NCBI GenBank assembly: GCA_002682825.1
Contig: NOKP01000015.1
Span: 806,001-870,000, forward strand
Length of the DNA stretch: 64,000 nucleotides
From: Neonectria sp. B-13
Taxonomy: Eukaryota > Ascomycota > Sordariomycetes > Hypocreales > Nectriaceae
Direction of reading: 5' to 3'
Below, in pieces: positions 34,512 to 45,669 of the stretch; positions within the stretch are counted from its first letter, which is position 1; each line of letters begins with the position of its first letter. A program made the translations under genes and the position numbers. The notes below the pieces were generated by a model. It worked only from the letters and a program-made list of their open reading frames with translations. It did not search any database and had not been told where the DNA came from.

Positions 34512-36210
34512 TTACAGAAGGACCATACCAGCACCAACACCAACAGCGGCCACGAGGTAGGCACCGACGGCGAACTCGCCCATGGAGAACATGCGACCCA
34601 TAGCGGCAGCGGGGTTGCCGAAGCTGTCAGACTCGGAGGCGTCAGCACTGTCGCTGGAAGTGGAGCTGCCGGCGGTGGCGGTAGCAGCAATGGCGTTGAC
34701 GGAGCTGGCGGAAGCGAGAGCATCCTCGCAAGAAGAGGCAGTGGAAGCGGTCTGGGTGGTAGCGTCTCCGTCAAAGTCGCAGGCATCAGAGGCCTTATCC
34801 AGGGACTCGTAGTAAGCACCGAGAACGTAGGCGAGCTTGGCCTTGTCGGAGCACATGCTGTAGGCACCGTAGATACCAGTAGTAGCGTTGCCGTTGATAG
34901 GAATGCAGAGAGACTTGTCCTCGCCACAGATGTAGCTGAAGATGGAGCTGTAACCCTTAACCTTGAGGCTGGAGGCGGGGACACAAGAGCTGGACTTGAC
35001 CATGCAGTCGCAGAGGGAGCTGTCGGGGGTGGGGGGAAGCTCGCGGTTGGCCCTCCAGTTGTCGGAAATGCTGGGGCAAGAGGCGGCAGTGTTGGTGGAC
35101 TTGTAGGAATCAGACTCGACACCGGAGGGGGTAGCGGCAGCAACGCGGCTGGACAAGCTGGTGTAATCCTTGAGGGGGGTTGCCTTGTCGTTGGAGCCGA
35201 CCTTGACCAGACCGTAGTCGTTGTCCTCCTGGAAGTACATGTAGACAATACCACCACTGAAGACCTCGGTCATCTCGTCGCTGTACAGGGCTGTGGTCTC
35301 CTGGAAGATACGGCCAGCAGCACCGCTAGGCTCGTTGCAGCCGTACTCGGCGAAGAAGACGGGGACGGAGTAGTTCTTGAAGTACTCGACGTGATCCGAG
35401 TAGCTAGACTTCTCCATTGTGCTCTCGCCGCACCACGAGTAGATGTTGTAACCCCAGAAATCAATGCTCTCAGCAGAATCACCGCAGTTGAAGTACTGGG
35501 AGATCTCGTCACGGATATCGACATCGTCGTTGGCGGCATAGCCGACACCCAGCCAGCGGTAGTCCTTGTCGGTAATGTGCTTCTTGGTATCACGGACGGC
35601 GGCCTTGACGTAGGCGGAAGCATCGGTGTTGGACTTGTTGTTGGAGACCTCGTTACCGGCGAAGAAGCCGATAACATTGTCGTACTGGGCGAGCTCATCA
35701 ACGACCGCAGTGTAGCGGGTGTAGAGGGCGACGTCCCAGGCACCACTGTCACGGTTGATAGACAAGCTAGGCTCGGACAGATCGGAAATGACGTAGATGC
35801 CAGCGGCGTCGAGCAGCTTCATGCAGGCAGAATGGTCCTTATCGGGGTTGATGGCGTAGGTTCGGATGGTGTTGGTACCAAGCTTCTTCAGGAGAGGGAT
35901 ATCACGCTTGCAGGCGTCCTCATCGGCGAGAGGGTCAACGTAGGTGGTCGTCTCAGAGTTGGTGGCGCCGGCGGCAGCAGTGTCCTGCTGGTAGGCGACA
36001 CCCTTCATGAAGAACTGGGTTCCGTTCTCGTAGAAGAGCTTGCTGCCCTGTTCGTAAAAGGATGAGTCAGTTGCAAATTCCCAGTTGATGACGCGTCGGG
36101 CGTTCCTAGGCGCAAGGTGATGATATCGAACGTACCTTCATGACGATGGGCTGCAGCGCAGCCTGGGCGGTAGCGGCCGTCACGGCGACGAGCGCGGCGG
36201 AGAACTTCAT
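34512..36210 (-). CDS. gas1: GPI-anchored 1,3-beta-glucanosyltransferase, GH72 with CBM43 (Gas1/Gel type)
   Basis: Elongates and branches beta-1,3-glucan in the cell wall. Exons 36210-36136 and 36047-34512 give 536 residues; the first exon carries only the signal peptide (MKFSAALVAVTAATAQAAL) and six more residues. The GH72 catalytic domain runs from about 26 to 335 with acid/base Glu158 (GFFAGNEVSNNK) and nucleophile Glu259 (FFAEYGCNEPSG), nearly the same positions as Gas1 (161 and 262). A cysteine-rich X8/CBM43 domain follows (LCDCMVKSSSCV, FSYICGEDKSLC, SMCSDKAKLAYVLGAYYE). Then come a serine/alanine-rich stalk and a hydrophobic C-terminal GPI signal (FAVGAYLVAAVGVGAGMVLL). Presence of CBM43 places it in the GH72+ subfamily. 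Confidence 0.95.
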
Positions 36211-38585
36211 TGTGTCTTTGTGTTGTCGACGGACGGACTGGGAGAGAGCGTGTGGAAGATGGAAAAAGAAGCGTTGGACGAGGAACTCGCGGGTCGCAAG
36301 ATGAAGGTGGAATGCTGAAGGCCCCCTTTTTGTTCGGTCGTCGAAAAATCTGGTAGTGACTGCAAAGGAGTGTCGGGAAGGTGAGCAATCGGCCTCGGTC
36401 AAGGTCAATTACAAGGAAGAAACGGGTCAATTAAAGAAGGTAGCGAAAGATGAGAAGGGGGAAGAGGAAGAGTGGCAGAGGGTCCCGGGGTTTGATGAAG
36501 ACGGAGAAAGATCGAAGAAACGGACGAGCAGACCGGGGCAGCACGGAGCCTTGAGTGAACCACTGAACCGCCAAAGTGGGAGGTCCACCCCACCGGCCTA
36601 AGACGACGCCCCCTTCGTTCCTTCCCCTTCCCTTCCCCTTCCTTCCCAAAAGAGATGGACCACCCCAGTACCCAGAAGAATGGAGAAGGAGGCCAGGTCC
36701 CGCCCGCTGAAGGAAACTGGCCCGGTCCACTGAGCGCCATGGCCCAACCGCCAACCGCCCAGGGGAGCCTCCACTAACAAACCACCAGGGACCACTGGAA
36801 GCTCAGGGGCGTGACCTGCCATCCAATAAGGCCTGTAGCGCCAGTTGCCCTTAGAGGCCAGCGCCCCCGCCGATCCCTGTAACGTCCCTGCGACAAATGC
36901 CCAGCAAGTGCTACGTACCGCCCAGTGCGCATTTGCGGTTCGGGTGCTCCTTGCTAAGGGGTGCCGTCGAGGGCCCGCTGCGCCCCAGTCGTCTTTGGAG
37001 GCGCAGCAGACTGATGAGAAGCTTGTTTGGGCCCTGAGGGTGCAACGGCAGCCAATCAGGACCTGGTATCCTGGACGTTCATCTCGGGGGCGGCGGTGGC
37101 ACTGTGCATAATAGAACTATTCCCACAGTTCTGGAGGAAGGGTCCCTAGCAGGTTCACGTGGCAGCACTATCTTCCCACAAGCTTAATTTCATCGCACTC
37201 ATGTTACTGAGAGATTAGCCAACGCTCGTCCACAGCAGCGCAGATCACGGCCTCGCACGGCCAAGTCACCGCTGCCGTGATCCAGTTCTGAAATAGGGGA
37301 TAATCTCCACCGAATCTCGGTCCTTGGCGGGTAGCATCCAGGGGATTGGCCCTCTAGGCTGACGACGCCCTGGAGCCACACCCTGCCGAGACGGGACATG
37401 GAGAGAGAGAGTGCGAGACTCAGAAGCAGCCGCAGACTCACTGAAGCACACGGAAGCGGGAGATTGACCTGGAACGCTTCCAACGCCAGCGTCGGTGAGA
37501 AGCGGTCTTGGTGGATACGAGGACAAGCCCGTATTCTCCATCCTGGGCTGCATTTCCCATGTGAGCGGCGCGTCCCCAGCGGTCGAGATTAAATCGGGAG
37601 ACTATTTCGCATCTAGGGAAAAGCCAAGCAATAGTATTCGTCCTCGGTACCTAGTAGCTGAGCCATTTCAATATCTCATCTCTGGTACGGAGCACGGAAC
37701 AATCAGCTAGCATGAAAAACACAATCTCGAAATCCCCAGCAAGCGTGTGTGCGTACGACGGGGCAAATCCGTTCAGTAATTATCTACCGGTACCGACGTA
37801 CGTAGTACTACGTAGTAAAAGTAGAAGCAAGATGAGGTGAGGTGACCGAGAAAAGCTGACGTGTGTCCCAGTCCCATCGAGATTATCGGTTGATGGCAAT
37901 TCTGGGTCAGCCCACCCCTAATTCCAACCTCCCAGCAGCTCAATCCAACAAGCGGGTCGGGCCCCCGGCTTCTATTTCTGCTTCGTCGTTTGTCACTGTC
38001 TGTGTTTGATTTGCCTGCTGTTGTTGTAATGAATCTCTAACGCGTGTGTTGTGGATTGCCCTCGCACGTCCGTACTTTGTACGCAGAGACACGCAAACAC
38101 GGAATCTGAAACCGACCCGAGCGAGTGCGACAATGCAAATCAATGCATGGCGAGATGGCGCATCGCTGGGGCATCGATGTCATTGTGGCCCATCTTTAAC
38201 CCTCGAGGAATCCCTTCTCGTGTTGGTGGCCTCTCTCGTACTGATCGACATGAGCGGCTGTTGTTCGTAATCTCTCTCTCGCTCGCTCGCCCATCAACAC
38301 CAACACACCAAACACCACTGCAAACGCCGCCCTCGTGCGTCGTTCTCCATGATGCTGCCGTCCAGCCGTCCCAATTTGCCAATCCTCCTCGGAGCCAACT
38401 CGGCTCTACCATCCGCATTCCACGCGGCTGCGAACGGACAACTGTTGAAGGTCCGTGGCCCCCGTTGACGGTTGACGTTGGCGGTTGACGATCCGATTGA
38501 TCCGGCCGCGATGGATGTTCGGCACCCGGGGATGCCGCTTTTCCGGCGATGCGGAACCCTTTTATCATATAGCCGTCGTGCCGTT
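36211..38585. other. Long intergenic region
   Basis: The left part is the promoter and leader of the Gas1-type gene, with a long pyrimidine-rich run at about 36610-36650. A 16-bp perfect palindrome, TACGTAGTACTACGTA, lies at about 37801-37817. Longer frames at 37.9-38.5 kb have random composition and are not accepted as genes. Confidence 0.45.
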
Positions 38586-38762
38586 CTATCGTCCGCAAAG
38601 CTTGAAGTAGACGCTGCCGATGCCGTACAGGATCTGGTCCCAGGCTTCCGAAGTCTTCTGCCACAGGCCGCCCTGGTGCTCCTTTTGCCCGGGCTCCGGG
38701 TCCTCGTGTGTGACTTGGGCGGTATGGTAGTGGCCATCGTGGTATACAAGCTTGACAGGCAT
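38586..38762 (-). CDS. Small conserved-looking protein, 58 residues
   Basis: A short frame on the minus strand begins with ATG in the favourable context CCACCCACCATG and ends in TAG. The peptide is well structured for its size: MPVKLVYHDGHYHTAQVTHE, then DPEPGQKEHQGGLWQKTSEAWDQ in part, ending ILYGIGSVYFKLCGR. It is rich in His, Gln, Trp and Tyr, has no signal peptide or membrane segment, and a TATTTAAAG box lies about 140 bases upstream on the same strand. Codons are of the GC-ending type used by neighbouring genes. I do not recognise the family. It could also be the first exon of a slightly larger gene, since the last codons before TAG look less regular. Confidence 0.6.
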   Translation of the reverse strand: MPVKLVYHDGHYHTAQVTHEDPEPGQKEHQGGLWQKTSEAWDQILYGIGSVYFKLCGR

Positions 38763-39714
38763 GGTGGGTGGGTGTCTGGTGAAGTTTATGCGGGTAGAAG
38801 GTCTTGTTGATTATGTCGAGGTGCGGTCCGTTTTGTTTTGATCAGAGAATGCTTCCTGATCAAAAATCGACCTCCTGAAATCTTCGACACTCGACGGGCT
38901 CCTTTAAATATCCTACCTGCACCGCCTTTCCAGCCTACCCCAGCAGGTGCAGGCGGCAGATGACTCTGTGACAAGCCACTCGGAACCAGCTGCCAATCTT
39001 CCATCAGCATCTCCCGCCCTTGGCGCGATTGCCTAATGCTACAGTCTGCAGGTCTCAACGCGATGCCGAAGACTGAACACGGACTCGCCCACAAAGCAAA
39101 GCCGGTCGGATGACTCCACCGCCCGCCGATCAGGTGCTTGAGCCCGTGCTAGCCCGGCGCAGCGGGTGGCGAGTCTGCCGCTCCGTCGCCGAGGCTCTCA
39201 TTCTTCCGTCAGTAGCCAGTGTGCCAATGTGCCTCGCCATCCCTTTTGGCTGTGGCAAGGCTCCAAGCTGCTAATGAAGCAGTAATGAGAGAATTAATAT
39301 GCTAGTCGTGAGCCTAAAGAACATGCAAGTTAGCACTCTCCGTGTGTTATTCTAGCGCGAAAGCACTATCAAGCCACAATATAAAGCGCCACTCATCATT
39401 TCTGCGACCCTTTCCACCGGCTCGATGGCGGGAATGAGTGCGAAGTACAGATTCAAAGCTGCAATTCGACCCTATATTGCAACTAAGATGGCTCGTAGAG
39501 TTCTCCGCCTTGTCTGGCGGCCTCGTGGCAACTATATTCAGTGGAGGCCGGTAGTTGGATCTGCAAGGATGATTCAGGTGCATGACAAGAGAAGCACGTC
39601 AAGCTTAAAGCTAATTCCCATGGGTATATTCATTGAAACACCAAGTATTACTTACCATCTGTGAAACGTAAACAACTCATCCGCAAAAGAAATTCTTCCA
39701 TTTCAGCACCACGC
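38763..39714. other. Intergenic region
   Basis: The left 150 bases hold the leader and TATA box of the 58-residue gene (minus). The remainder, to the stop of the kinase-like gene, has no supported feature. Confidence 0.5.
38902..38910 (-). promoter_or_regulatory. TATA box of the small gene
   Basis: TATTTAAAG read on the minus strand, about 140 bases upstream of the ATG at 38762. Spacing and orientation fit; it is one of the main reasons to trust the small ORF. Confidence 0.5.
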
Positions 39715-41028
39715 TCAAGCCTTGCACCTCCCCACCGGAACCCCCAACAAAGATGTGATCCCCCATATCCGCGCAGCACGATCTGCCCCGCTCATCTTCA
39801 GCACATCTCTTGCAGTCCATCCAAGAAGGTGCTCCTTGCTCAGAAGCAGTCTCGAGAGTGGGTTCCATAATCCGGGAGGATTAAGCCCGCGTGCCGCAGC
39901 GTCTCGGGCATATTTGCTCGCCGGGTCAAGGGCCCTCGATAATATCCCAACCGATGACGCTGAGACGGGGCGCCGGGTTTGCACTGCATCCCATGTACTC
40001 CAGAAGAGCTGAGCCCATGGCTCTTGGGCTTGGAAAAACTGCGCATCAAACGCGGCAACATCGTCCACAGCTTCCCGCAGAAACTGGACGTATGACTTGA
40101 GAAGTCTCAGGACATCGTTGATGCGACAGTCCGGCATGTTGTCATTCAGCTTTGACCAGAGTATGGAAGAGTGGTAAGGATGGCTCGGCTCTCGCACATT
40201 TCCCAGGTCCGCGAGGATCCAGTGCTTGGCTCCCTCCAACTCCTCCGAACCGATCAGCCAGATGTTATCAGGCTTGATATCATCATGGCAGAGGCCGTAT
40301 TGCCCATGCATCCGACCCAGCGCTTGGAGCAGACGCTCCATTGAAGCCCGAAATATCATATCGAGCTCAAGTCCAGTGTATGGATGTTCCGAGCTGCGCA
40401 AGTGCTTTGCTAGCTTGGCAAGGTTTCCCAAAGGGAGGAGTTGCGTCAAGAAATGCCATTTCGGGTTTTGAGCTTCCGTCGCTGGTGACAGAAAATAGTC
40501 CGTCACGGGGAGAAACTCCATGTCGTGTCGGGACGACTCTGAAGACGCCATCCCTCCGAGCAACAGAGACGCAACAATCTCAGTCGGCCATCGCATCTCA
40601 GGTGAGGTGGCAGGAACGCAGTTTCTAAAGGGATGGTGGGCCGTCTTGTACACTTTGATGACAGTGCCGTTGTAAGTGAAGGCCTCGCCCTCGGAACCTG
40701 ACCCCAGCAGCTTCCACTCATGTCGATGCGCCCAGATATCCTGCCGAGAGTAAATGATGCCATCGACTTCACTTTCAATAAAGTATTTCCATTTCCAGAG
40801 TTTTCTTGTCAGGTTGTATTCGTCTTGCGGAGTGAGATGATCGAATGTCGTCGATGTGAACTTGTCAAGCAACGCTTTCCGGTGAATATGGATCATCGAC
40901 GGGCCGTGAAACGAGCCGAGAATCAACACCAGCAATATTATTGCCTTGATCCATTTTCTGCTATGTGCTTGGTTCGCCCTAGTCCAAGGAGGTCGGTTCC
41001 ATGGCATGAGTCCCTTTTCTTTTGACAT
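39715..41028 (-). CDS. Single-pass membrane protein with protein-kinase-like domain
   Basis: Single exon, 437 residues, ATG at 41026-41028. Residues 1-25 are basic, about 26-42 form a signal anchor (WIKAIILLVLILGSFHG), and the rest is one kinase-like domain. This suggests type II topology with the domain on the luminal or outer side, though that is inferred. Kinase features: glycine loop LLGSGSEGEAF, candidate VIKVYK lysine, catalytic loop LCHDDIKPDNIWL (HDD in place of HRD, with D, K and N kept) and LADLGN at the place of DFG. The key catalytic residues are thus present, so activity is possible. The C-terminal third is all-helical with no known domain. I know of uncharacterised fungal proteins like this but no established function. 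Confidence 0.8.
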   Translation of the reverse strand: MSKEKGLMPWNRPPWTRANQAHSRKWIKAIILLVLILGSFHGPSMIHIHRKALLDKFTSTTFDHLTPQDEYNLTRKLWKWKYFIESEVDGIIYSRQDIWAHRHEWKLLGSGSEGEAFTYNGTVIKVYKTAHHPFRNCVPATSPEMRWPTEIVASLLLGGMASSESSRHDMEFLPVTDYFLSPATEAQNPKWHFLTQLLPLGNLAKLAKHLRSSEHPYTGLELDMIFRASMERLLQALGRMHGQYGLCHDDIKPDNIWLIGSEELEGAKHWILADLGNVREPSHPYHSSILWSKLNDNMPDCRINDVLRLLKSYVQFLREAVDDVAAFDAQFFQAQEPWAQLFWSTWDAVQTRRPVSASSVGILSRALDPASKYARDAAARGLNPPGLWNPLSRLLLSKEHLLGWTARDVLKMSGADRAARIWGITSLLGVPVGRCKA

Positions 41029-43685
41029 GCTTGGATCTTAACGCCAGGTTATCAATGAAGGCTAAGATAAAATAACCGAGACGAGTCGAAGCTATTAGGA
41101 TCATTCCAGCGCAGCTTTACGGCTCTTTTAAGGGAATCATGTGTAGCATAGTCACAGTTGCGCAGGACTGCATGAGTGACCCAACCAATGGCAGCAACCG
41201 CACCACCCACTCACGTAAGGCTGGTTCTCAACGAGTGATCTCAGGGACCTACTTGAACTATGGCGTCTATAACGGAACCCCCAACAGGGCTGCATCCCAT
41301 GCTTAAACCTCTTTAGCGGTATTGGCACTGCACTTCCGTAGCCAAGGACGAGTTTTGCCGGAGATGGATCAGTAGTTGATGAGGTGGCATGGGCTGTGCT
41401 CGCCAGCTGGAGACGTGTGGGTTGGCAGACAGACAGTTCAAGTACCACGAATCACATCAGAATCAGGAAAACTGTGCGAGGCGCGGTCGGTTATCTCGGG
41501 GTTTTCAGCTGGCCTGGGCAACGGCGTGGCAGAAGGTGGTACCTATCTTGTCTCGGCAGATGGCACATCATAACAGCAGTTTCGCCATGACCACAACCTT
41601 GTGATGGCACGTCATACAAATGAGAGAAGTCATCCTTCCGAAGATATCCAAGGATAACTCAGCAAGCTGAAAGCGGCCAAGAAACACCATGACAAGAGTT
41701 GCGTAGAGGCGCTTTCCAATCAACACTCTCATCCTGTCAATGTGATCACGCCTCAGTCGAGACAATGCAGCCTCTTCTGATCAAGTCCGGGCTATGCTAT
41801 TCGAGTGCATGCGGCTGTAACTTGGCAAGTGTTAGAAACTGGATACGAGGTTCATACGTACCAAAGCCGTTGCCAAGGACCGAGTCTCTAAGAAGGTCCC
41901 GGAGAGGGCGAGTGAAAATATGGAGCCACATTTTGCCAAGCGTCCAGGAACATGCTACGCCCCGGCACAGCCACGGTACGTATGTGCCTACATACCTGCT
42001 TTGCTTTCAAGTTTAAGTAAAGAATAGGACCAACTGCTTATGAATGAATATTTGGAGACATGGGCACCTGATACACGTTTGTCTCGTGTCTGAATCACGT
42101 TCGAAACGCCAAGGACGCATCGTGGAACTTGATGACCCAAACCGCAGTCTGAATTCATCACTCGACGACTACACCTAGAGTCTATTCAAAGATCGAGTCC
42201 AGATATCCCATTATCGAGGACCACATACCCTATATAGATCGTCGAAGCACCGGTTCCAATCGAGGCAGACGTCAGGCCGAGATACCAAGGCATGAAAGCC
42301 AGAAGCACGGACAAGATATAATATGATGCTCTTACATCAGGTATGTGTTCTTGAACATACCTATTGATGTCTGGAACATGTATCAAGTCAAAGACATAGA
42401 GGTCACCATCAAATACCACTCATTTGGCATTATCCGCGGGAGTCGATAGTTAACCACTTAGCAGAGCCAGTCTAGAACAAAGAGTGTTCTAGTTTCCTCG
42501 TTATGGCCTCTGGCAGCATGAGTATCATGCAAGCATCAGGCACATCAAGTTATGTTGAAGACACTTTATGTTGGGGCTGTCATCATGATACGATACCCAG
42601 CAAGTGATGAACAGACGGATTCGCCGAACCGAAAGGGGTAAGACTACTACCTATCATCGTTCGCCAACAAAAGGCAAATGAGTCATGGGAGTGCAACAAG
42701 CCAATCCAACTCGGCCGGTAAGGATTGTACTGGAAGAGAGGCAGTGCTTGCAGGGCTTGTTTTGCCTGTCGAGCCCAGCGTGGCGATGAACTTGGCCATG
42801 CAAATATTCGTACAGCACGGACGCTCCGACCAATCCAGTTTTGCTACCAGGCAATATCCCGGATCCCGCCAACATCACAGCGTCTGCGGCTTACTGGGAA
42901 CAGGTTTGAATGCTCGTCCACAAGAGCACAACAAGGTCGTTTACAACCCCAGAAATCAATGGGTGTGAAAACCCTGAAAGCTTATCAACCAATCATGAAG
43001 TCGGGAACATGACGTCAAGGGTCAGGGTCAGGGAGCCACAATGTCTGGGGGTCCATTTTTTCATGACACGAATGAGACATGGACGTGAGTTGTTCTTCCC
43101 AGAGTGGATTGTGCCGGAATAACAGAAAGAGGAACTCATTTGGCTTGCTCATGGTATTGATACTGCAATAAGCTAATCATTAGAGAGCACAGGAAATAAA
43201 ATCACACTTCAAATGACCCAGGCAAGGCAAAGAGGTAAATAGTGACATGCAGGCTGAATTCTTTTTCTGAGGCATCTGCGGCAACTTATACCTTGATGCC
43301 TTAGATTGCTGCCTGATTACCCGCTATCAAGCCAAAAATTGGAAAATGTGCCCCACCAACGAAAATTCACCCCGCCTTCGCCTCCGAACACCACTACAGT
43401 AACGCCTGGGTAGGACTGGAACCGCCACTCTCTGTCGCTGCTTGGCCCTTTTTTTTTCTTTGCTGTCAGACTTTTTTTTCCTTCCCCCATCCCTTTCTCT
43501 CTCCAGTCAACGACCGGTGATTTCCAGGTCTTTTTCTTCTCCCCCTTCTGGCTTGGACTCGGCACGGCTAGATAACTCTTTGCGCCCCCACCACCGATAA
43601 ACCCCGTTTCTTTCGACCCCGCGGTCGCTTCTTCTCCCCTTCACCCTTCACCCTTCACCCGTCTTCATCCAACTCACATCTCAAC
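41029..43685. other. Long divergent intergenic region
   Basis: Between the kinase-like gene (minus) and arb1 (plus). No supported gene; a minus-strand frame at 42186-42419 has a hydrophobic middle but no ATG and could be a decayed membrane-protein exon. The last 250 bases are a pyrimidine-rich leader for arb1 with T-runs and a CTCTCTCCAG that could end a 5' UTR intron. Confidence 0.45.
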
Positions 43686-45669
43686 ATGGCTCCTTCCAGC
43701 TCCAAAGAGAAGCGCCTCGCCAAGAAGGCTGCCGAGGGCAAGGGCAAGGGCCGCAAGGGCAAGAAGACCGAGGAGGTTGAGCTCGATGCCTTTGGCAACC
43801 CCGTCCAGGACACTGACAGCCCGGCCACCTCTGGCGAAAAGATGGACGAGGTCAAGCGTCTGGCCGATCAGATGGACAAGCACGGTATCTCCGACCGTGT
43901 CACCACCGGTGTCTTGTCATCGACCTTCACCAGCAAGGACGTCAAGATCACCAGCTGCAGTCTGGTCTTCCACGGCCGTGTCCTCATCACCGACTCCACC
44001 CTCGAGTTGTCCTACGGCAAGCGGTACGGCCTGCTCGGTGAGAACGGTTGCGGCAAGAGTACCTTCCTCAAGGCTATTGCTGCCCGCGAGTACCCCGTCC
44101 CCGAGCACATCGACATTTACCTTCTGAACGAGGGTGCCCCTCTCAGCGACCTTGGCGCCCTTGAGTGGGTTGTCAAGGAGGCTGAGCTGGAGTTGGAGCG
44201 TCTTGACCACTTGGCTGAGAAGCTGCTCGAGGATGAGGGTCCCGAGAGCCCTGTCCTCATCGACCTCTACGAGGTGAGTCTCTCTCGCCTCATCACTATC
44301 GTCTGCGGATGTGTTGCTGACCTATATTCCCCCTCTAGCACATGGACAAGATGGACCCTTCCACCTTCTCTACGCGAGCCTCGTTGATCCTGACGGGTCT
44401 CGGCTTCAACAAGAAGACTATTCACAAGAAGACCAAGGACATGTCCGGTGGATGGAGAATGCGAGTCGCCCTCGCCAAGGCCCTCTTCGTCCGACCTGCG
44501 CTTCTACTGCTCGATGACCCCACTGCCCATTTGGATCTCGAGGCCTGTGTGTGGCTCGAGGAGTACCTCAAGAAGTGGGACCGAACCCTTGTTCTTGTCT
44601 CCCACTCTATGGATTTCCTCAACGGTGTGTGCGCTAGCATGATTGACATGCGTGGAAAGCAACTCCTCTACTATGGAGGTAACTACGACTCGTACCACAA
44701 GACCCGGTCCGAGCAGGAGACGAACCAGATGAAGGCCTACAACAAGCAGCAGGACGAAATCGTCCACATCAAGAAGTTCATCGCCAGTGCCGGTACCTAT
44801 GCCAACCTTGTCCGACAGGCCAAGTCCCGTCAGAAGATTCTCGACAAGATGGAGGCCGATGGTTTCATTCAGAAGGTCGAGGAGGACAGAGTCTTCACCT
44901 TCCGATTCGCCGATGTCGATAAGCTTCCTCCTCCCGTGCTGTCGTTCGACAACGTTACCTTCTCCTACTCTGGCAACCCCGACGATGACTTGTACCGCAA
45001 CCTCGACCTCGGTTTCGACATGGACTCCCGAACCGCCCTGGTCGGCCCCAACGGTGTCGGCAAGTCGACCCTGCTCCGACTCATGACCGGCAAGCTGTCG
45101 CCCACCGGCGGTTCCGTCACTCGCCACACTCACTTGAAGCTCGGCCTTTACTCTCAGCACAGTGCTGAGCAGCTCGACCTCACCAAGTCCGCTCTGGACT
45201 TCGTCCGTGACAAGTACTCATCTAAGTCTCAAGATTACCAGTACTGGCGCCAGCAGCTCGGCAAGTACGGCCTTACTGGCGACTCCCAGACTGCCCTGAT
45301 GGGTACCCTGTCCGAGGGTCAGAAGTCGCGTATCGTCTTCGCTCTGTTGGCCATTGAGAGCCCCAACATGCTGTTGCTGGACGAGCCTACCAACGGTCTG
45401 GATATTCCTACCATCGACAGTCTGGCAGATGCCATCAACGCCTTCAGTGGAGGTGTCGTTGTTGTGTCTCACGACTTCCGGTATGTTCCTCTCTAATTCA
45501 CAACATCCGTACACTCAGCGGTCTAACTAACGGGTGGAATAGATTACTCGACAAGATTGCCAAGCAGATTTTGGTGTGCGAGAACCAGACGATCCGTCTG
45601 TGGGACGGCCCCATCGCGGAGTACAAGAACTACCTGCGCAAGAAGATGATCTCGTCCGGTGCCGTCTAA
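43686..45669 (+). CDS. arb1: ABC-F ATPase Arb1 (ribosome biogenesis)
   Basis: A soluble twin-ATPase needed for 40S and 60S maturation, shuttling between nucleus and cytoplasm in yeast. Exons 43686-44273, 44339-45480, 45543-45669 give 618 residues. The lysine-rich N-terminus ([20 protein letters not shown]) suits nucleolar targeting. Domain 1 has Walker A GENGCGKS (118-125), signature [12 protein letters not shown] and Walker [13 protein letters not shown]; the Asp in place of the usual catalytic Glu is also found in yeast Arb1, so it is conserved and not decay. The linker [20 protein letters not shown] is the ABC-F signature. Domain 2 has [16 protein letters not shown] and [11 protein letters not shown]. 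There are no membrane segments. Divergent from the kinase-like gene. Confidence 0.95.

Noticed and set aside
37940..38490. Overlapping frames on both strands near 38 kb
   Set aside because: Random composition; the better-supported small gene is just to the right on the minus strand.
42186..42419. Minus-strand frame with a hydrophobic middle (ILSVLLAFMPWYLG)
   Set aside because: It begins at GTG with no ATG, and no flanking exons can be joined; at best a relic.
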